The notes: generated by a model from the sequence alone, not told the origin. Counted from the first letter of the stretch, positions 1-11,293 are shown. The stretch: DNA of 64,000 nt from Lithodes maja (GCA_037953745.1 JBAKBP010007926.1:31421-95420), one strand, 5' to 3'. Translations and numbers: made by a program.

Positions 1-1011
1 GGTGGTTGCCTCACAAACTCCTTTAACAGGTTCACATGACATGCTTCCCCGTCCTCGCCGAGTTTAATAGCCCCGTTCCCACAACTCTCAAGACTAGGAT
101 CTTCTCGTTGCACCTGGGAACTACTCTGTCGCGGAGTGCCATCACGCCCTACCATGTTACTAGTGGGAACAGGTTCTGGGGCCACTCCGGAGCTCACCTT
201 TGGGTCAAGTACCGAGTCACCAAGGAGTGTCGCTGGGTCCAAACTCTCAACCTGACCAGCCTTGACTTTCTCCTTCCGACCCTTCCTCCGCTGGTCTAAA
301 ACTTGGGTATTAGGCTGTGACACCTGAGCGGACTGAGATCTCTCGAGCCCCTCTTGCCCCTCCCTACTCGTGTCGGCCGCCCTCTCGGCAACGACTAAGG
401 GTGGAACCTCGGAAGTGAGCACCGCAAAGTCGTTACTGAGAAGGAGGTCGACCCCCTCAACTGGCAACTTCTCCACAAGTCCCACATCCAACTCTCGTGT
501 CACACCGTCCACCTCAAGCTTTACTCTGACCAGCGGGTAAGACCGCGTAGCATTGATGCCTTGAACCACCACAACCCGAGCCGCGTTAATAGGCTTGCCA
601 GTGAAATTCTTAACAAGTATCTGGGAAGCGCCCGTATCACGCAACAACTCAAGCCTATGCTCCACACCAGCCCACCTCACAGTGCCGTGCCCCCTATGAC
701 CACAAAAAGCATCTCGGACGGGTGATGAGCCCTCCTGCTGCTTCTGCACCGACTGTGACTTCGCAACCGACATATTACCCCGGGTAAACGCGGAAGATCT
801 CAAAGACACGCCGATGTTGCTCACTAGTGACACCACTGCTGTAGGCGGTGTGCTCGGACATGAGCGCGCAACATGCCCCTTCTCATGACACCTGAAACAC
901 TCCACTTCGCTCATGGACTTCCCCTGAGGTGAGGAAGGGCCCTGGCCTCTCTTTAACGGGAAGGGTTTCGACTTGGGATCAACATTGGCAACAGTACTCT
1001 TAAATGGATAA
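1..1011 (-). pseudogene. Gypsy zinc knuckle and aspartic protease remnant
   Basis: Downstream of the gag frameshift, the minus strand encodes a CCHC zinc knuckle (about 860-905) and a retropepsin-type site DTGAS (about 625-640). The conserved segment after it is almost the same as in the other two copies. The region stays recognisable to base 1, but the ORF is out of frame with gag. The DTGAS motif is intact. It is probably a dead copy. Confidence 0.7.
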
Positions 1012-2340
1012 TTATGTGTCATAAATTCGGGGGGGTGGAGTGGTAGGCCCCTTGTTACCTGCCTCAGCTCTCTGTGCAGACCCGCACCCACGAATCAATG
1101 ACAACCTAAGGTCAGCCAGCTCAGCCGCCTCTTGCAGAGTTTTCGGTCGCTTTTCTTTCAGGTTAAGAGTCAAGTCACTGCCAGTACATTTAAAAAATTG
1201 TTCCAGCAACACTAATTGTTTTACTGAATCAAAAGTAGTTGCCTTCTCCAACCTCAACCAATTTTCAAATGCATCTGACAGCTCTCTAGCTTGTTCCTGG
1301 AAAGTACTCTCCTTTCTTTTTGGAACCGCCCTAAACTTCAGCCTATAGGTCTCTGGCTGTAGCTCATACGCCCTCAGGAGAGCCTCTTTCAACAACTCAT
1401 AATTCACACAGGAATCTAGGGGCAAAGCATCGTACGCCTTGAGTGCTTTTCCCGTCAATCGTGAAGAAACAAGGGCTGCCCACTTCTCCTCGGGCCATTG
1501 GTGCTCCGGGCACTTTTTCTCGAACCGGAGAAAAAATTCTGTAACTCCTAAATCATCAAACACTGGAACCAACTTAAGTAGATGCTTCAGGGACTGGTCA
1601 TGGGCTCGACCCCCCTGGACGACCCGGTTCCTCGTCACCTCTACACGAGTTTTCTCTAGGTCAACATCGGCACAATACCTTTCAGAATCAAACTTGAGCT
1701 CAGCCTCTCGCTGCTGCTGCTGCTGCTGCCTGAGCTCAGCCTCATGTTTCCGCTGCTCGAGCTCAGCCCTTCGCTGCTCAAGCTCAGCCTCATGCTTTCG
1801 CTGCTCAAGCTCAGCCTCATGCTTAGCCTGTCGCTCCTGCTGCTGAAGTTTGGCGAGCTCGAGCTGAAACAACATCTCGGAAGACAAACCCTGAGGATGG
1901 GGTGCTACTATTGGGGACCCACCCCGTGAATCACCTAGAGGCACACCCAACCGCCAGCGGGCATCGGCCTGCGGGAACGTACTCGGCTCCGGAGCCCGAG
2001 GGGGCGCCATGATAGGAGTCGAGTGGAATGGGGGCTGGGCCGAAGGTGCCCCAGCTCCCGCTCCACCCGAAGCCCCATGCACCCCACCGAGCACACAGGT
2101 AACCAGCTCACTTCTCGACAAACCGCTGGTACCGGGAAACCCTAAGACCGTGGCTACACACTGCAATCCGTACCGGTCCAGCCCCGACACCCGGTCCGCC
2201 GACACAGGCTCCTCCAAAAATCTCCGAGCATCCTCCTCATTGTTCACCACCCGAACGCCGTTAAACAACTCCACCTTCTCCACCTCCTCGCCTGCCTCTC
2301 GCACTGTACCCTCACTATGCTCAGACCCGTCCAGTGACAT
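1012..2340 (-). pseudogene. Gypsy gag (broken by a frameshift)
   Basis: This gag ORF starts at the ATG complementary to 2338-2340. An upstream in-frame ATG at 2430 lies inside the neighbouring element's LTR and is not believed. The protein has a helical N-terminal domain, a proline-rich stretch, and a glutamate/arginine-rich segment with several near-identical HEAELEQRK-type repeats followed by a run of glutamines, which is a likely coiled coil. A capsid-like domain follows. The ORF stops at 1012, just before the zinc knuckle. The two related copies in this window read through this point, so a small indel has put the zinc knuckle and protease in another frame. It closely resembles the gag parts at 4426-9192 and 57007-60828. 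Confidence 0.8.
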
Positions 2341-2403
2341 GATGGAGTCAACAAAACAAATTCTCAAGTTAAGACAAAAGTAGCCAAACTCTCGTGTAGC
2401 TTT

Positions 2404-4182
2404 TGTGACGCCCAGTGCGTGGCAACGCAACCTGATTGTACTCCTTGGTACTCCACTGTACCGTCACGGTCCGTGTACCGTGCTGGCTGCTTATATTGAG
2501 TGTGACAACGTATAACTATGTTCTTTGTATCTCTGCAAAGGTCTCGTCATTTGCTAACCAGTGGTGGGTTTTGTTTTAAGCCATGTCGAGACCTTCCATT
2601 TAATATGTAGTATCAATAGAGAAGTTGATAGATGAGATGATAGGAATTCAGAGAGAGAGAGTGAGTTAGACTTCAGAGCGAGAGGGTAGCAAGGTTGCCA
2701 GACGTATGGACCGGTTGGCAGCCCTGCGCTTATAGCTAGGTGCGACAGGGTTGGTAGTACATTGCCGCCTGCATATGCTGCCTGGCTGCCCATGTTGTCG
2801 TACTGCACATTGCATGGAGGCTCGCTGTGTGTTCCATGATCAGGTTGCCTAGAACCTTTGAGACTCTAACATCCCGTGCCCTCTCTCCCAATTTCTCACG
2901 GTTGCACTCTTTCTCTCTGACGACATTACTCTCATTTCATTCTTCTCTCTATTTAAATGCATACCCTTCCCTTGAGGTCCTAAAGGAGTTTCAGCACTCA
3001 CCTCTCGTATTACTCTTAGGACAAGCATATATTTACATGTATTAGATTTAAGGGGTTAATGTGAACAGCGATCTTCTTGATGAGGATATTTGGTGAACGT
3101 TCTACATGTTCACGAGTTATATGCCCAGCTCATCATCCAATTTGTGACTAGACTAGTGCCATGTGTAAGAGCCCGACCATGCCCAGGAGTTGTCTGTAGA
3201 GGGGCGAGGACTTAGCCTTGATTTGCCTACCGAGCCAGGAGCGAGTGCAGTACCAGAGACTACAGCTCGCTCGTAGTGCCGGTATAGTAGAGTAACGTAA
3301 TTTATCTGTCCTTGTGTTCTCTGCAGTCTTTTCCTGGGTTCTCGCTTTCGGTGCTGGGACTCGTTGTTCCTGTGACTTGGCCTGCTAGCTAGAACACATG
3401 GGGATGATGAGTGGGTGATATCTTTATTTTACTATGCATTGCAGCTCTCTTTAAGTTTATGTATGTAACACTTTACAATACACATAACTCACACACAAGA
3501 CAACACTATTAATACTTTCATGTATCAATTAACTGCACTGTCGTTTTGCTGCTGTGTCCGGAGTTCCGTTGCGTAGGGCGCATACGGACTCAGAGGGGAG
3601 ACAGAGTGAGAGAAGCGAAGTAGCCTATGCGGTAGTAGGCTACCGGCGCAGTACTGTTGCCTGCAACCTTTTAGTTATTCCAAGTATAGATTCATTATTA
3701 CAATAAGTGACTACTATTTATGTTCCTTCCATGTGTATTATTAGGTATCTACTGGATCATGAACATCTTGTATGCTACATGCTAGTGCATGTTAGTAGGG
3801 GACAGTTATTCTAGTGCACGCGCTTTCAAGTAGGCGTGTACATTTGTCATTTAGCATTTCACTGTCATACCTTTAGCCTGCTTCTATTCTACATTATTAG
3901 AGGCTTAATATTAACGTAGTTTCTTGAGTATTGCATTTCTTTAGTCATAACGTAACCTATAAATGTCTGAGGGAGTTTAGCCTCATAGCCTACCCCTGTT
4001 GTACACTTTCGCCGAGTTAAAGTACCTCGTTACCATAGACGATAACTCTGTAGGGCGTTGGTGCTTTTGTTGTCTGGAGCATATAGTATTTGGGACTGGA
4101 ATCGAGCGTGTCGTTGTCACATAAGCCATTTCTGTCCTACGATCAAGAATCCCGAATATGTATTGCCGATCCAGCCGTAACA
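2404..4182 (+). repeat. 5' LTR of Gmr1-like element
   Basis: This 1779-bp direct repeat of 9474-11293 starts TGTGACG and ends GTAACA. The right end is fixed by comparison: the two copies match up to GTAACA, then one continues into the primer-binding region and the other into intron. The 5' LTR lacks short segments found in the 3' copy near 9535-9560 and 9779-9797. Confidence 0.9.
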
Positions 4183-4425
4183 AAAATGGCGACCTTGCAC
4201 AAGATTCAGTAGTATCCTATCACATGTTTTTTGGAGAACTATTCTATGCTACCTAGTAGAGCTGGCTAGAATTTTCTTGCATATTGGAGGAATTTTTATT
4301 GTGTCATTATTGTATTGGTGGACTTGCAGATTGTTTCGTTAGGTGTCTAGAGTAGAGTCATTCAAGCATCTTTAACATTTTGTGAGTCGAGACTGCAATT
4401 AGTAATAAGCACTTCTTTTTTTTTT
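4183..4425 (+). other. Primer-binding region and leader of Gmr1-like element
   Basis: The sequence TGGCGACCTTGC starts at 4187, four bases after the LTR, and would pair with a tRNA 3' end in GGTCGCCA. The same motif sits at the corresponding place in the minus-strand element (just left of 61031), so the two use the same primer. The tRNA is not assigned here. The rest is an A/T-rich leader up to the gag start. Confidence 0.7.
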
Positions 4426-7400
4426 ATGAACAGCAATTGTATAACCAGCACTATGTCTAATGACTCATCATTTACGGGGGAGGATAACACGGTACAGCCT
4501 AGTAACCAGCAAGTACAACAGATGTTTAGGGAGGGGAGTGTTATAAGTGGAGAGAGGGATGCCCGGGCATTTTTGCAGACACCTTTGTCCGAACAGCGCC
4601 TGCAGGCTATTGATTGTTACGGTCTTCGCTGTTTAGCCACGGTTTTGGGGCGGGACTGTCCTGACAGTTGGCCCAAGAAGAATTTGGTGGCATGTTTGTT
4701 GGGTGATGGCGATGGGGCGGTGGGTGGAGTGGGGTCTTGGGGGGTTCCCTCCAAGCCTCCATTCCACTCTACCCCTGAGCTGGGCCCTCAGCCAGCGAGT
4801 CTTAGCACGATGCAGCAGGAGGGTTCTCAAGGGCAAGCTGGCTTACCCGTAAACACGTCTCGGTGTGGATCCCCCATTTTGTGCTCTCCCCCCCCAGGCC
4901 TGTCTCCTGAGATGTTATTCCAGCTAGAACTAGCTAAGTTTAAGCTGCAGGAGACTCAGATACAACAGGCTAGTATAGAACGCATAGAGGTTGCTAGAAT
5001 CCAAGCCAATCAGGATGCAACCAGGTACCAGGCTGAAATGGATGTCGAGAAGTCTAGAGTAGAGACCACGGGGCGTCATCTCGGTGGTGGGCACCGGGTT
5101 ACAGATTCACTTTCGCATTTAATTAAGTTAGTACCCGCATTTGATGAGACAGCAGTGACTGAGTTTTTTGCTCGTTTCGAAAAGAAGTGTCGTGAGTATG
5201 ACTGGCCGGAGGTTAAATGGGCAGCATTAGTTTCATCACGTCTAGTGGGTAAGGGGTTGAAAGCCTACGATGCACTGTCACTGGACGAGAGTGTAGTGTA
5301 TGGACTGGTGAAGGAGGCTGTGCTCCGGGCCTACGAACTGCAACCCGAAACTTATAGATTGAAGTTCCGTGGCGTGAATAAGAAGAGCGACGTCAGTTTT
5401 ATGGAGCACGCACGGGACTTAACAGATGCAGGTAATAACTGGTTTCGGTCCGAGCACGCAGAGTCGGCTGAGGAAATTAAGCAACTTTTCTATCTGGAAC
5501 AGTTTTACAAATGCACTGGAACCGATCTAACGCTGAACATTAAGGAAAAATGTCCCAAGACAGTAGAGGAGGCTGCCAAGATGGCAGACTTCAGATTATC
5601 ATTGATTCGTGGTTGCGGTGCCGCTCAGAGGGCTGAGTCAGGGCAGAAGGGGCGCTATACCCCACCCACCAGAGTTTTTGATAATAACAAATCCTATGAC
5701 ACACATAACCACACTAAATGCATTGCACCTAATAACACCTACAAACACAAGCCTCTCCCGTTTACTAAAGGTCAGGCCCCTTCTTCGCCCGCACAAGGGA
5801 AGAAGCCCATTGGGGATGTGAAATGTTACAAATGTCAGAAGCTAGGCCATTATTCACGTGAGTGCCCTAGTAACACTCCCGCTAAGCCGGTGTCATTGGT
5901 TCACAGTATCGGTGTGTCTCTGAAGGCTGCAGCAACTGCCCGGGGTAGGTTGTCAGCAGCTGAGGCACACGCGGTAAAGAAGCGTACGGAAGGCTCGACA
6001 CCTGTCCGGGACACTTTCTGTAGCCATCGGGGGCACGGGTTTGTGAGCTGGGGGAGTGAACTACGGAGGGTTGACTTGCTGAGGGATACGGGGGCTTCGC
6101 AAACTTTGTTGAGGAACTTCACAGGGAAACCGATAAATGCGGCCAGAGTTGTTGTGGTGCAGGGTATAAATGCTACGAGGTCATACCCACTTGTGAGGTT
6201 GGAGTTGAGAGTGGGAGAGGTGTGCAGGGAGCTGGATGTAGGGATCGTTGAGTGTTTGCCAGTTGAGGGCGTCGACCTTCTTCTCGGCAACGACTTTGCG
6301 GTGCCCACTTCCGGGACTCCACCCTTAGTCGTTGCCGAGAGGGCGGCCGACGTGGATGGTGAGAATCGGGAATGGGTTGGGAGGTGCCAACAGGATGAGA
6401 TGGCCTGTGTGGTAACCCGATCTCGCTCTGCGGCTCCTGCACAGCCTAGCACTCAACCTCGGGGACAGTGGAGGAAGGATCAGGAGAAGGTTGCTAAGGG
6501 CAGGAAAAGGGATATTGATTCTGCTGCACTTCTCGGTGATTCGGTACTTGGACCTATAATAAACACGGGAGTTGACTCTGGCCCAGATATGGTGTGTAAC
6601 AAGGCAGAGTTGGGTAAGACTTCGCGTGAGGCAAGAGCTGTAGCGAGAGCCACTAAGGCAGTAGAGCCTACTAGCCGGGGTAATGTCTTATTACAAAACC
6701 ATCTTGATGCATTGACGCCCAGGGACATTAGTGAGCAGCAGCTGCAAGACGCTAGCCTAGCTCGTTATAGCAATGGTGCCATAGAGTTGGAGGAAGATGG
6801 GGATGCGAAGCCGGGAGATTTCTTTAGGCTCAACAGGATATTGTACCGCAGATTTCTAAACCCCAAATCGAAGTGGGAGGGCGGTGCGAGGGTAGTAGAC
6901 CAGGTGGTTGTTCCAAATAAGTATAGAGAGTCCTTATTGTGTCTGGCGCATGATGTGCCGGTGGCGGGTCATTTGGGGGTAACAAAAACATTGGCGGCAT
7001 TGGGCAGGGTTTTCTGGTGGCCTGGGGTCAAGGCTGATGTCTGTGCATGGGTGGCTGGGTGTGCGACCTGCCAGACAACGGGGAAGCCTAACCAGACAAT
7101 CCCGAAGGCACCTTTGTTTCCCATACCTGTCACCGGGCCTCCGTTCAGCAAAGTTGTAGTAGATTTGGTTGGCCCTTTCCCGCCTACTAGTAGTGGCAAT
7201 AAATTCCTGTTGACAATCATGGATGTGGCTACGAGATACCCGGACGCATACCCCATGAGAAACGGCTCGGCAAAGGCAGTTGTTAAAAACTTATTATTGT
7301 TCTGTTCCCGTTATGGATTTCCACGTGAGGTGCAGTCAGACCAGGGGAGCAATTTTACATCCAAATTGTTCAAGCAAACCCTTCAGTTGCACGGTATATG

Positions 7401-9192
7401 TTCTGTAGTGTCGTCAGCCTACCATCCCGAGAGTCAGGGAGTCTTGGAGCGGTGGCACTCGACCCTGAAGAGTATGCTACGCTGTTACTGTGCAGAACAT
7501 GACACTGATTGGGATTTGGGTCTGCCGTATGTTCTGTTCGCTGCACGTGAAGTCCCAGGAGAGAGCCTGGGGTTCAGTCCAAATCAACTAGTCTTTGGCC
7601 ATAATGTGAGAGGACCTTTAAGTATGGTGAAAGAGATCTGGGAGGGCGAAGAGAAGCCGGGGTCTGTACTTAAATATATCCTTGAGAGCCGGGAGAGACT
7701 TATAGGTTGCATGGCAGCGGCAGGTAATAACTTGGTTAATGCACAGGCGGTCATGAAGCACCAGTATGACGCCAAGGTGAAGCTTCGGGAGTTTTCGGTG
7801 GGTCAGGAGATAATGTTGCTTTTACCTTTGCCTGGACACCCCCTTTCTGCCAAGTTTATTGGGCCGTATGTGGTGGCTAAGAAACTGTCCGACCTTGATT
7901 ATCTCGTTGCAACACCTGACCGTAGAAAAAAACATCAGTTATGTCATGTTAACCTCATGAAAGAGTATGTGAGACGCCCCTCAGAGCCTCTCACTGTCCC
8001 TGTGCTGGCCTGCAGCGGCCAGGGTGGAGAAGGAGGTGGGGACAGTCATGCTGCTGAGGAGGATAGCTGGGACTGTGTCATTTCCGCGGAACAGTGGGCG
8101 GGGAATACTGAACAAGAGGCTAGGCAAGCTGTAAGTCACCTGCCTGAGCACCAGGGTGCTGCTGTCCTAGGCCTGTTCAGGTCATACCCCTCTGTTTTCG
8201 CCGAACACCCAGGTCTCACTACTCAGGTAACGCACGACGTGGACGTCGGTGATAATGTGCCCTTCAAGTCAGTGCCCTACCGTGTGCCCCCGGTAAAGTT
8301 GCCAGCTTTACGGGAGGAGTTAAAGTACATGGTTGAGAGAGGGATGATCACTGAAGGTTATGTGAAGTGGACATCACCCGTCACGTTGCAGCCAAAACCT
8401 GACGGCAAGGTGCGGTTCTGCATAGATTTTCGTAGGCTAAATGGCTTGACCACTACCAACCCTTACCCTTTGCCTCGAGTTGACGACAGCGTGGACAAGA
8501 TAGGGAATGCAAAGTACCTTACTAAAATTGATCTTGTAAAAGGCTACTGGCAAGTACCCCTGTCGGACCGAGCTAAGCAAGTTTGTGGTTTTGTGGTAGA
8601 TGGCAAGACCTACCAATGTAACGTAATGCCTTATGGGCTTAAGAACGCACCTGCCACGTTTCAGAACCTGATGAACGATATTTGTGACGAAATCCCTAAC
8701 TGCACGGTCTACCTTGATGACGTGATAGTGTATGATGACAATTTTGAAAATCACCTAAGGCACTTAGAGACCCTGTTTGGGAAGTTGCACGATGCTGGGC
8801 TGGTGGTGAACCTGAGGAAGTGCGAGTTTGTAAAGGCTACTGTGCAGTATCTTGGCTTCGTGGTCGGGTTAGGCCGGGTGTGCCCCCCCCTGAGCAAGAT
8901 ACAGGCTATCAATATGTTTCCCAGGCCCACCACTAAGACTATAGAGAAGGAGCTTCTTGCTATCGTTTTGTCGCTCAAACATTTCGAAGTTTATGTTCCA
9001 GCCTACGGCCCGGTAGTGACGATTTATACGGACCATCATCCCTTGAAATTCCTAAATCAGTTTCACAATCGGAATATGCGGTTGACCAGGTGGTCCCTAA
9101 TGCTCCAAGAGTATAATCTCAACATTCAGCATATTGCCGGGAGTGAGAACGTGATAGCAGATTGTCTATCAAGGGTTGATGATCCAGGATAG
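4426..9192 (+). CDS. Gag-protease-integrase-RT-RNase H polyprotein (Gmr1-like order)
   Basis: This single ORF encodes 1588 residues. Domains in order: gag with capsid-like region (about 1-440); CCHC zinc knuckle CYKCQKLGHYSREC (about 467-480); aspartic protease with DTGAS (about 553); integrase HHCC zinc domain (about 845-885); DDE core with the aspartates in VVVDLVG and SDQGSNF and the glutamate in VLERWH (about 905-1020); a GPY motif after the core (about 1145); RT with YLDD at 8710-8721; then a C-terminal RNase H piece. After FPRPTTK (about 8935) the sequence jumps in frame to TIEKELLAIV. Comparison with the family suggests about 100 residues of RT connection and N-terminal RNase H are gone, including the first RNase H aspartate. 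The first in-frame ATG is used; a second lies 12 codons on. It is probably not autonomous despite the open frame. Confidence 0.88.
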   Translation: MNSNCITSTMSNDSSFTGEDNTVQPSNQQVQQMFREGSVISGERDARAFLQTPLSEQRLQAIDCYGLRCLATVLGRDCPDSWPKKNLVACLLGDGDGAVGGVGSWGVPSKPPFHSTPELGPQPASLSTMQQEGSQGQAGLPVNTSRCGSPILCSPPPGLSPEMLFQLELAKFKLQETQIQQASIERIEVARIQANQDATRYQAEMDVEKSRVETTGRHLGGGHRVTDSLSHLIKLVPAFDETAVTEFFARFEKKCREYDWPEVKWAALVSSRLVGKGLKAYDALSLDESVVYGLVKEAVLRAYELQPETYRLKFRGVNKKSDVSFMEHARDLTDAGNNWFRSEHAESAEEIKQLFYLEQFYKCTGTDLTLNIKEKCPKTVEEAAKMADFRLSLIRGCGAAQRAESGQKGRYTPPTRVFDNNKSYDTHNHTKCIAPNNTYKHKPLPFTKGQAPSSPAQGKKPIGDVKCYKCQKLGHYSRECPSNTPAKPVSLVHSIGVSLKAAATARGRLSAAEAHAVKKRTEGSTPVRDTFCSHRGHGFVSWGSELRRVDLLRDTGASQTLLRNFTGKPINAARVVVVQGINATRSYPLVRLELRVGEVCRELDVGIVECLPVEGVDLLLGNDFAVPTSGTPPLVVAERAADVDGENREWVGRCQQDEMACVVTRSRSAAPAQPSTQPRGQWRKDQEKVAKGRKRDIDSAALLGDSVLGPIINTGVDSGPDMVCNKAELGKTSREARAVARATKAVEPTSRGNVLLQNHLDALTPRDISEQQLQDASLARYSNGAIELEEDGDAKPGDFFRLNRILYRRFLNPKSKWEGGARVVDQVVVPNKYRESLLCLAHDVPVAGHLGVTKTLAALGRVFWWPGVKADVCAWVAGCATCQTTGKPNQTIPKAPLFPIPVTGPPFSKVVVDLVGPFPPTSSGNKFLLTIMDVATRYPDAYPMRNGSAKAVVKNLLLFCSRYGFPREVQSDQGSNFTSKLFKQTLQLHGICSVVSSAYHPESQGVLERWHSTLKSMLRCYCAEHDTDWDLGLPYVLFAAREVPGESLGFSPNQLVFGHNVRGPLSMVKEIWEGEEKPGSVLKYILESRERLIGCMAAAGNNLVNAQAVMKHQYDAKVKLREFSVGQEIMLLLPLPGHPLSAKFIGPYVVAKKLSDLDYLVATPDRRKKHQLCHVNLMKEYVRRPSEPLTVPVLACSGQGGEGGGDSHAAEEDSWDCVISAEQWAGNTEQEARQAVSHLPEHQGAAVLGLFRSYPSVFAEHPGLTTQVTHDVDVGDNVPFKSVPYRVPPVKLPALREELKYMVERGMITEGYVKWTSPVTLQPKPDGKVRFCIDFRRLNGLTTTNPYPLPRVDDSVDKIGNAKYLTKIDLVKGYWQVPLSDRAKQVCGFVVDGKTYQCNVMPYGLKNAPATFQNLMNDICDEIPNCTVYLDDVIVYDDNFENHLRHLETLFGKLHDAGLVVNLRKCEFVKATVQYLGFVVGLGRVCPPLSKIQAINMFPRPTTKTIEKELLAIVLSLKHFEVYVPAYGPVVTIYTDHHPLKFLNQFHNRNMRLTRWSLMLQEYNLNIQHIAGSENVIADCLSRVDDPG

Positions 9193-9459
9193 TCGTGCAC
9201 GGTGTGTGGGTTGAGCAGGAGTAAAATTAGGCTATCATAACGCCGTCCAAAAAGATTATAAAACAATAAAATAAACGAGAACATTTTTTTTTAGTTTTGT
9301 AAGTCTTTATTGTTGTAGCATGATGCATGCGATATTGTGTTTTATGTATAATTCACACTTCAGTTGTTGTGCACCTTTTGCAATTAGTGGCAGCTAAGGG
9401 TAGCAGGTCGGTTGGTTGCCTGTCAGATTTTGATAATGCTTCTAAGGTCGATTATCTAA

Positions 9460-9473
9460 AATCTTGGGGGGGC
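9460..9473 (+). other. Polypurine tract of Gmr1-like element
   Basis: A CTTGGGGGGG run lies directly before the 3' LTR. An equivalent tract precedes the 3' LTR of the minus-strand relative at 56522-56540, which supports it as the plus-strand primer. Confidence 0.7.
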
Positions 9474-11293
9474 TGTGACGCACCCAGTGCGTGGCAACGC
9501 AACCTGATTGTACTCCTTGGTACTCCACTGTACCGCCACTGTGCGGTACCTCTGTACCGCTGTACCGTGCTGGCTGCCTATATTGAGTGTGACAACGTAT
9601 AACTATGTTCTTTGTATCTCTGCAAAGGTCTCGTCATGTGCTAACCAGTGGTGGGTTTTGTTTTAAGCCATGTCGAGACCTTCCATTTAATATGTAGTAT
9701 CAATAGAGAAGTTGATAGATAAGACAATGGGAGTTCAGAGAGAGAGAGTGAGTTAGTTTTCAGAGCGAGAGGGTAGCAATGCGCCACGCTGCCGGGGGGG
9801 TGGTTGCCAGACGTATGGACTGGTTGGCAGCCTTGCGCTTATAGCTAGGCGCGACAGGGTTGGTAGTCCATTGCCGCCTGCCTATGCTGCCTGGGCTGCC
9901 CATGTTGTCGTACTGCACATTGCCTGGAGGCTCGCTGCGTGCTTTATGACCAGGTTGCCTAGAACCTTTGAGATTCTAACATCCCTTGCCCTCTCTCCCA
10001 ACTTCTCACGGTTGCACTCTTTCTCTCTGACGACATTACTCTCATTTCATTCTTCTCTCTATTTAAATGCATAACCTTCCCTTGAGGTCCTAAAGGAGTT
10101 TCAGCACTCACCTCTCGTATTACTCTTAGGACAAGCATATATTTACATGTATTAGATTTAAGGGGTTAATGTGAACAGCGATCTTCTTGATGAGGATAGT
10201 TGGTGAACGTTCTACATGTTCACGAGTTATATGCCCAGCTCATCATCCAATTTGTGACTAGACTAGTGCCATGTGTAAGAGCCCGACCATGCCCAGGAGT
10301 TGTCTGTAGAGGGGCGAGGACTTAGCCTTGATTTGCCTACCGAGCCAGGAGCGAGTGTAGTACCAGAGACTACAGCTCGCTCGTAGTGCCGGTATAGTAG
10401 AGTAACGTAATTTATCTGTCCTTGTGTTCTCTGCAGTCTTTTCCTGGGTTCTCGCTTTCGGTGCTGGGACTCGTTGTTCCTGTGACTTGGCCTGCTAGCT
10501 AGAACACATGGGGATGATGAGTGGGTTATATCTTTATTTTACTATGCATTTGCAGCTCTCTTTAAGTTTATGTATGTAACACTTTACAGTACACATTACT
10601 CACACACAAGACAACACTATTAATACTTTCATGTATCAATTAACTGCACTGTCGTTTTGCTGCTGTGTCCGGAGTTCTGTTGCGTAGGGCGCATACAGAC
10701 TCAGAGGGGAGACAGAGTGAGAGAAGCGAAGTAGCCTATGCGGTAGTAGGCTACCGGCGCAGTACTGTTGCCTGCAACCTTTTAGTTATTCCAAGTATAG
10801 ATTCATTCTTATAATAAGTGACTACTATTTATGTTCCTTCCATGTGTATTATTAGGTATCTACTGGATCATGAACATCTTGTATGCTACATGCTAGTGCA
10901 TGTTAGTAGGGGACAGTTATTCTAGTGCACGCGCTTTCAAGTAGGCGTGTACATTTGTCATTTAGCATTTCACTGTCATACCTTTAGCCTGCTTCTATTC
11001 TACATTATTAGAGGCTTAATATTAACGTAGTTTCTTGAGTATTGCATTTCTTTAGTAATAACGTAACCTATAAATGTCTGAGGGAGTTTAGCCTCATAGC
11101 CTACCCCTGTTGTACACTTTCGCCGAGTTAAGGTACCTCGTTACCAAAGACGATAACTCTGTAGGGCGTTGGTGCTTTTGTTGTCTGGAGCATATAGTAT
11201 TTGGGACTGGAATCGAGCGTGTCGTTGTCACATAAGCCATTTCTGGCCTACGATCAAGAATCCCGAATATGTATTGCCGATCCAGCCGTAACA
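9474..11293 (+). repeat. 3' LTR of Gmr1-like element
   Basis: This 1820-bp copy of 2404-4182 has the same termini. It ends 109 bp before the channel exon at 11403 and has the same orientation as the gene, so any promoter or poly(A) signal in it would act on the channel transcript. That effect is inferred. Confidence 0.9.

Larger units (their letters stand above)
1..2403 (-). mobile_element. Gmr1-like Gypsy element, integrase-less subfamily, partial and broken
   Basis: This is a minus-strand Gypsy internal region cut by the left window edge. Reading leftward it holds a short 5' leader, gag, a zinc knuckle, an aspartic protease and the start of the segment beyond. At the window edge the sequence passes from a GNGAI-like motif and an acidic stretch straight into CHVNL, the region downstream of integrase in the copy at 4426-9192, so integrase is absent. 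The same junction occurs in the copy at 57007-60828. No LTR of its own is seen: the leader stops at 2403, where the plus-strand LTR of the next element begins. Confidence 0.85.
2404..11293 (+). mobile_element. Gmr1-like Ty3/Gypsy LTR retrotransposon, complete with two LTRs
   Basis: The element has a 5' LTR (2404-4182), a primer-binding region starting TGGCGACC right after it, one long ORF (4426-9192), a polypurine tract (about 9460-9473) and a 3' LTR (9474-11293). LTR termini are TGTGACG and GTAACA. The order inside the ORF is gag, protease, integrase, reverse transcriptase, RNase H; placing integrase before RT is the hallmark of the Gmr1-like Gypsy lineage. The LTRs differ by several indels, so this is not a fresh insertion. 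No matching target duplication is visible (CTTT before, ATAT after). Confidence 0.9.

Noticed and set aside
1012..2430. Gag start at 2430 in the left Gypsy copy
   Set aside because: That ATG lies in the adjacent element's LTR; the ATG at 2340 matches the related gag start.
5901..6452. 183-codon minus-strand frame inside the Gypsy ORF
   Set aside because: Antisense shadow of the protease region; the same shadow appears at the matching place in the other copy.
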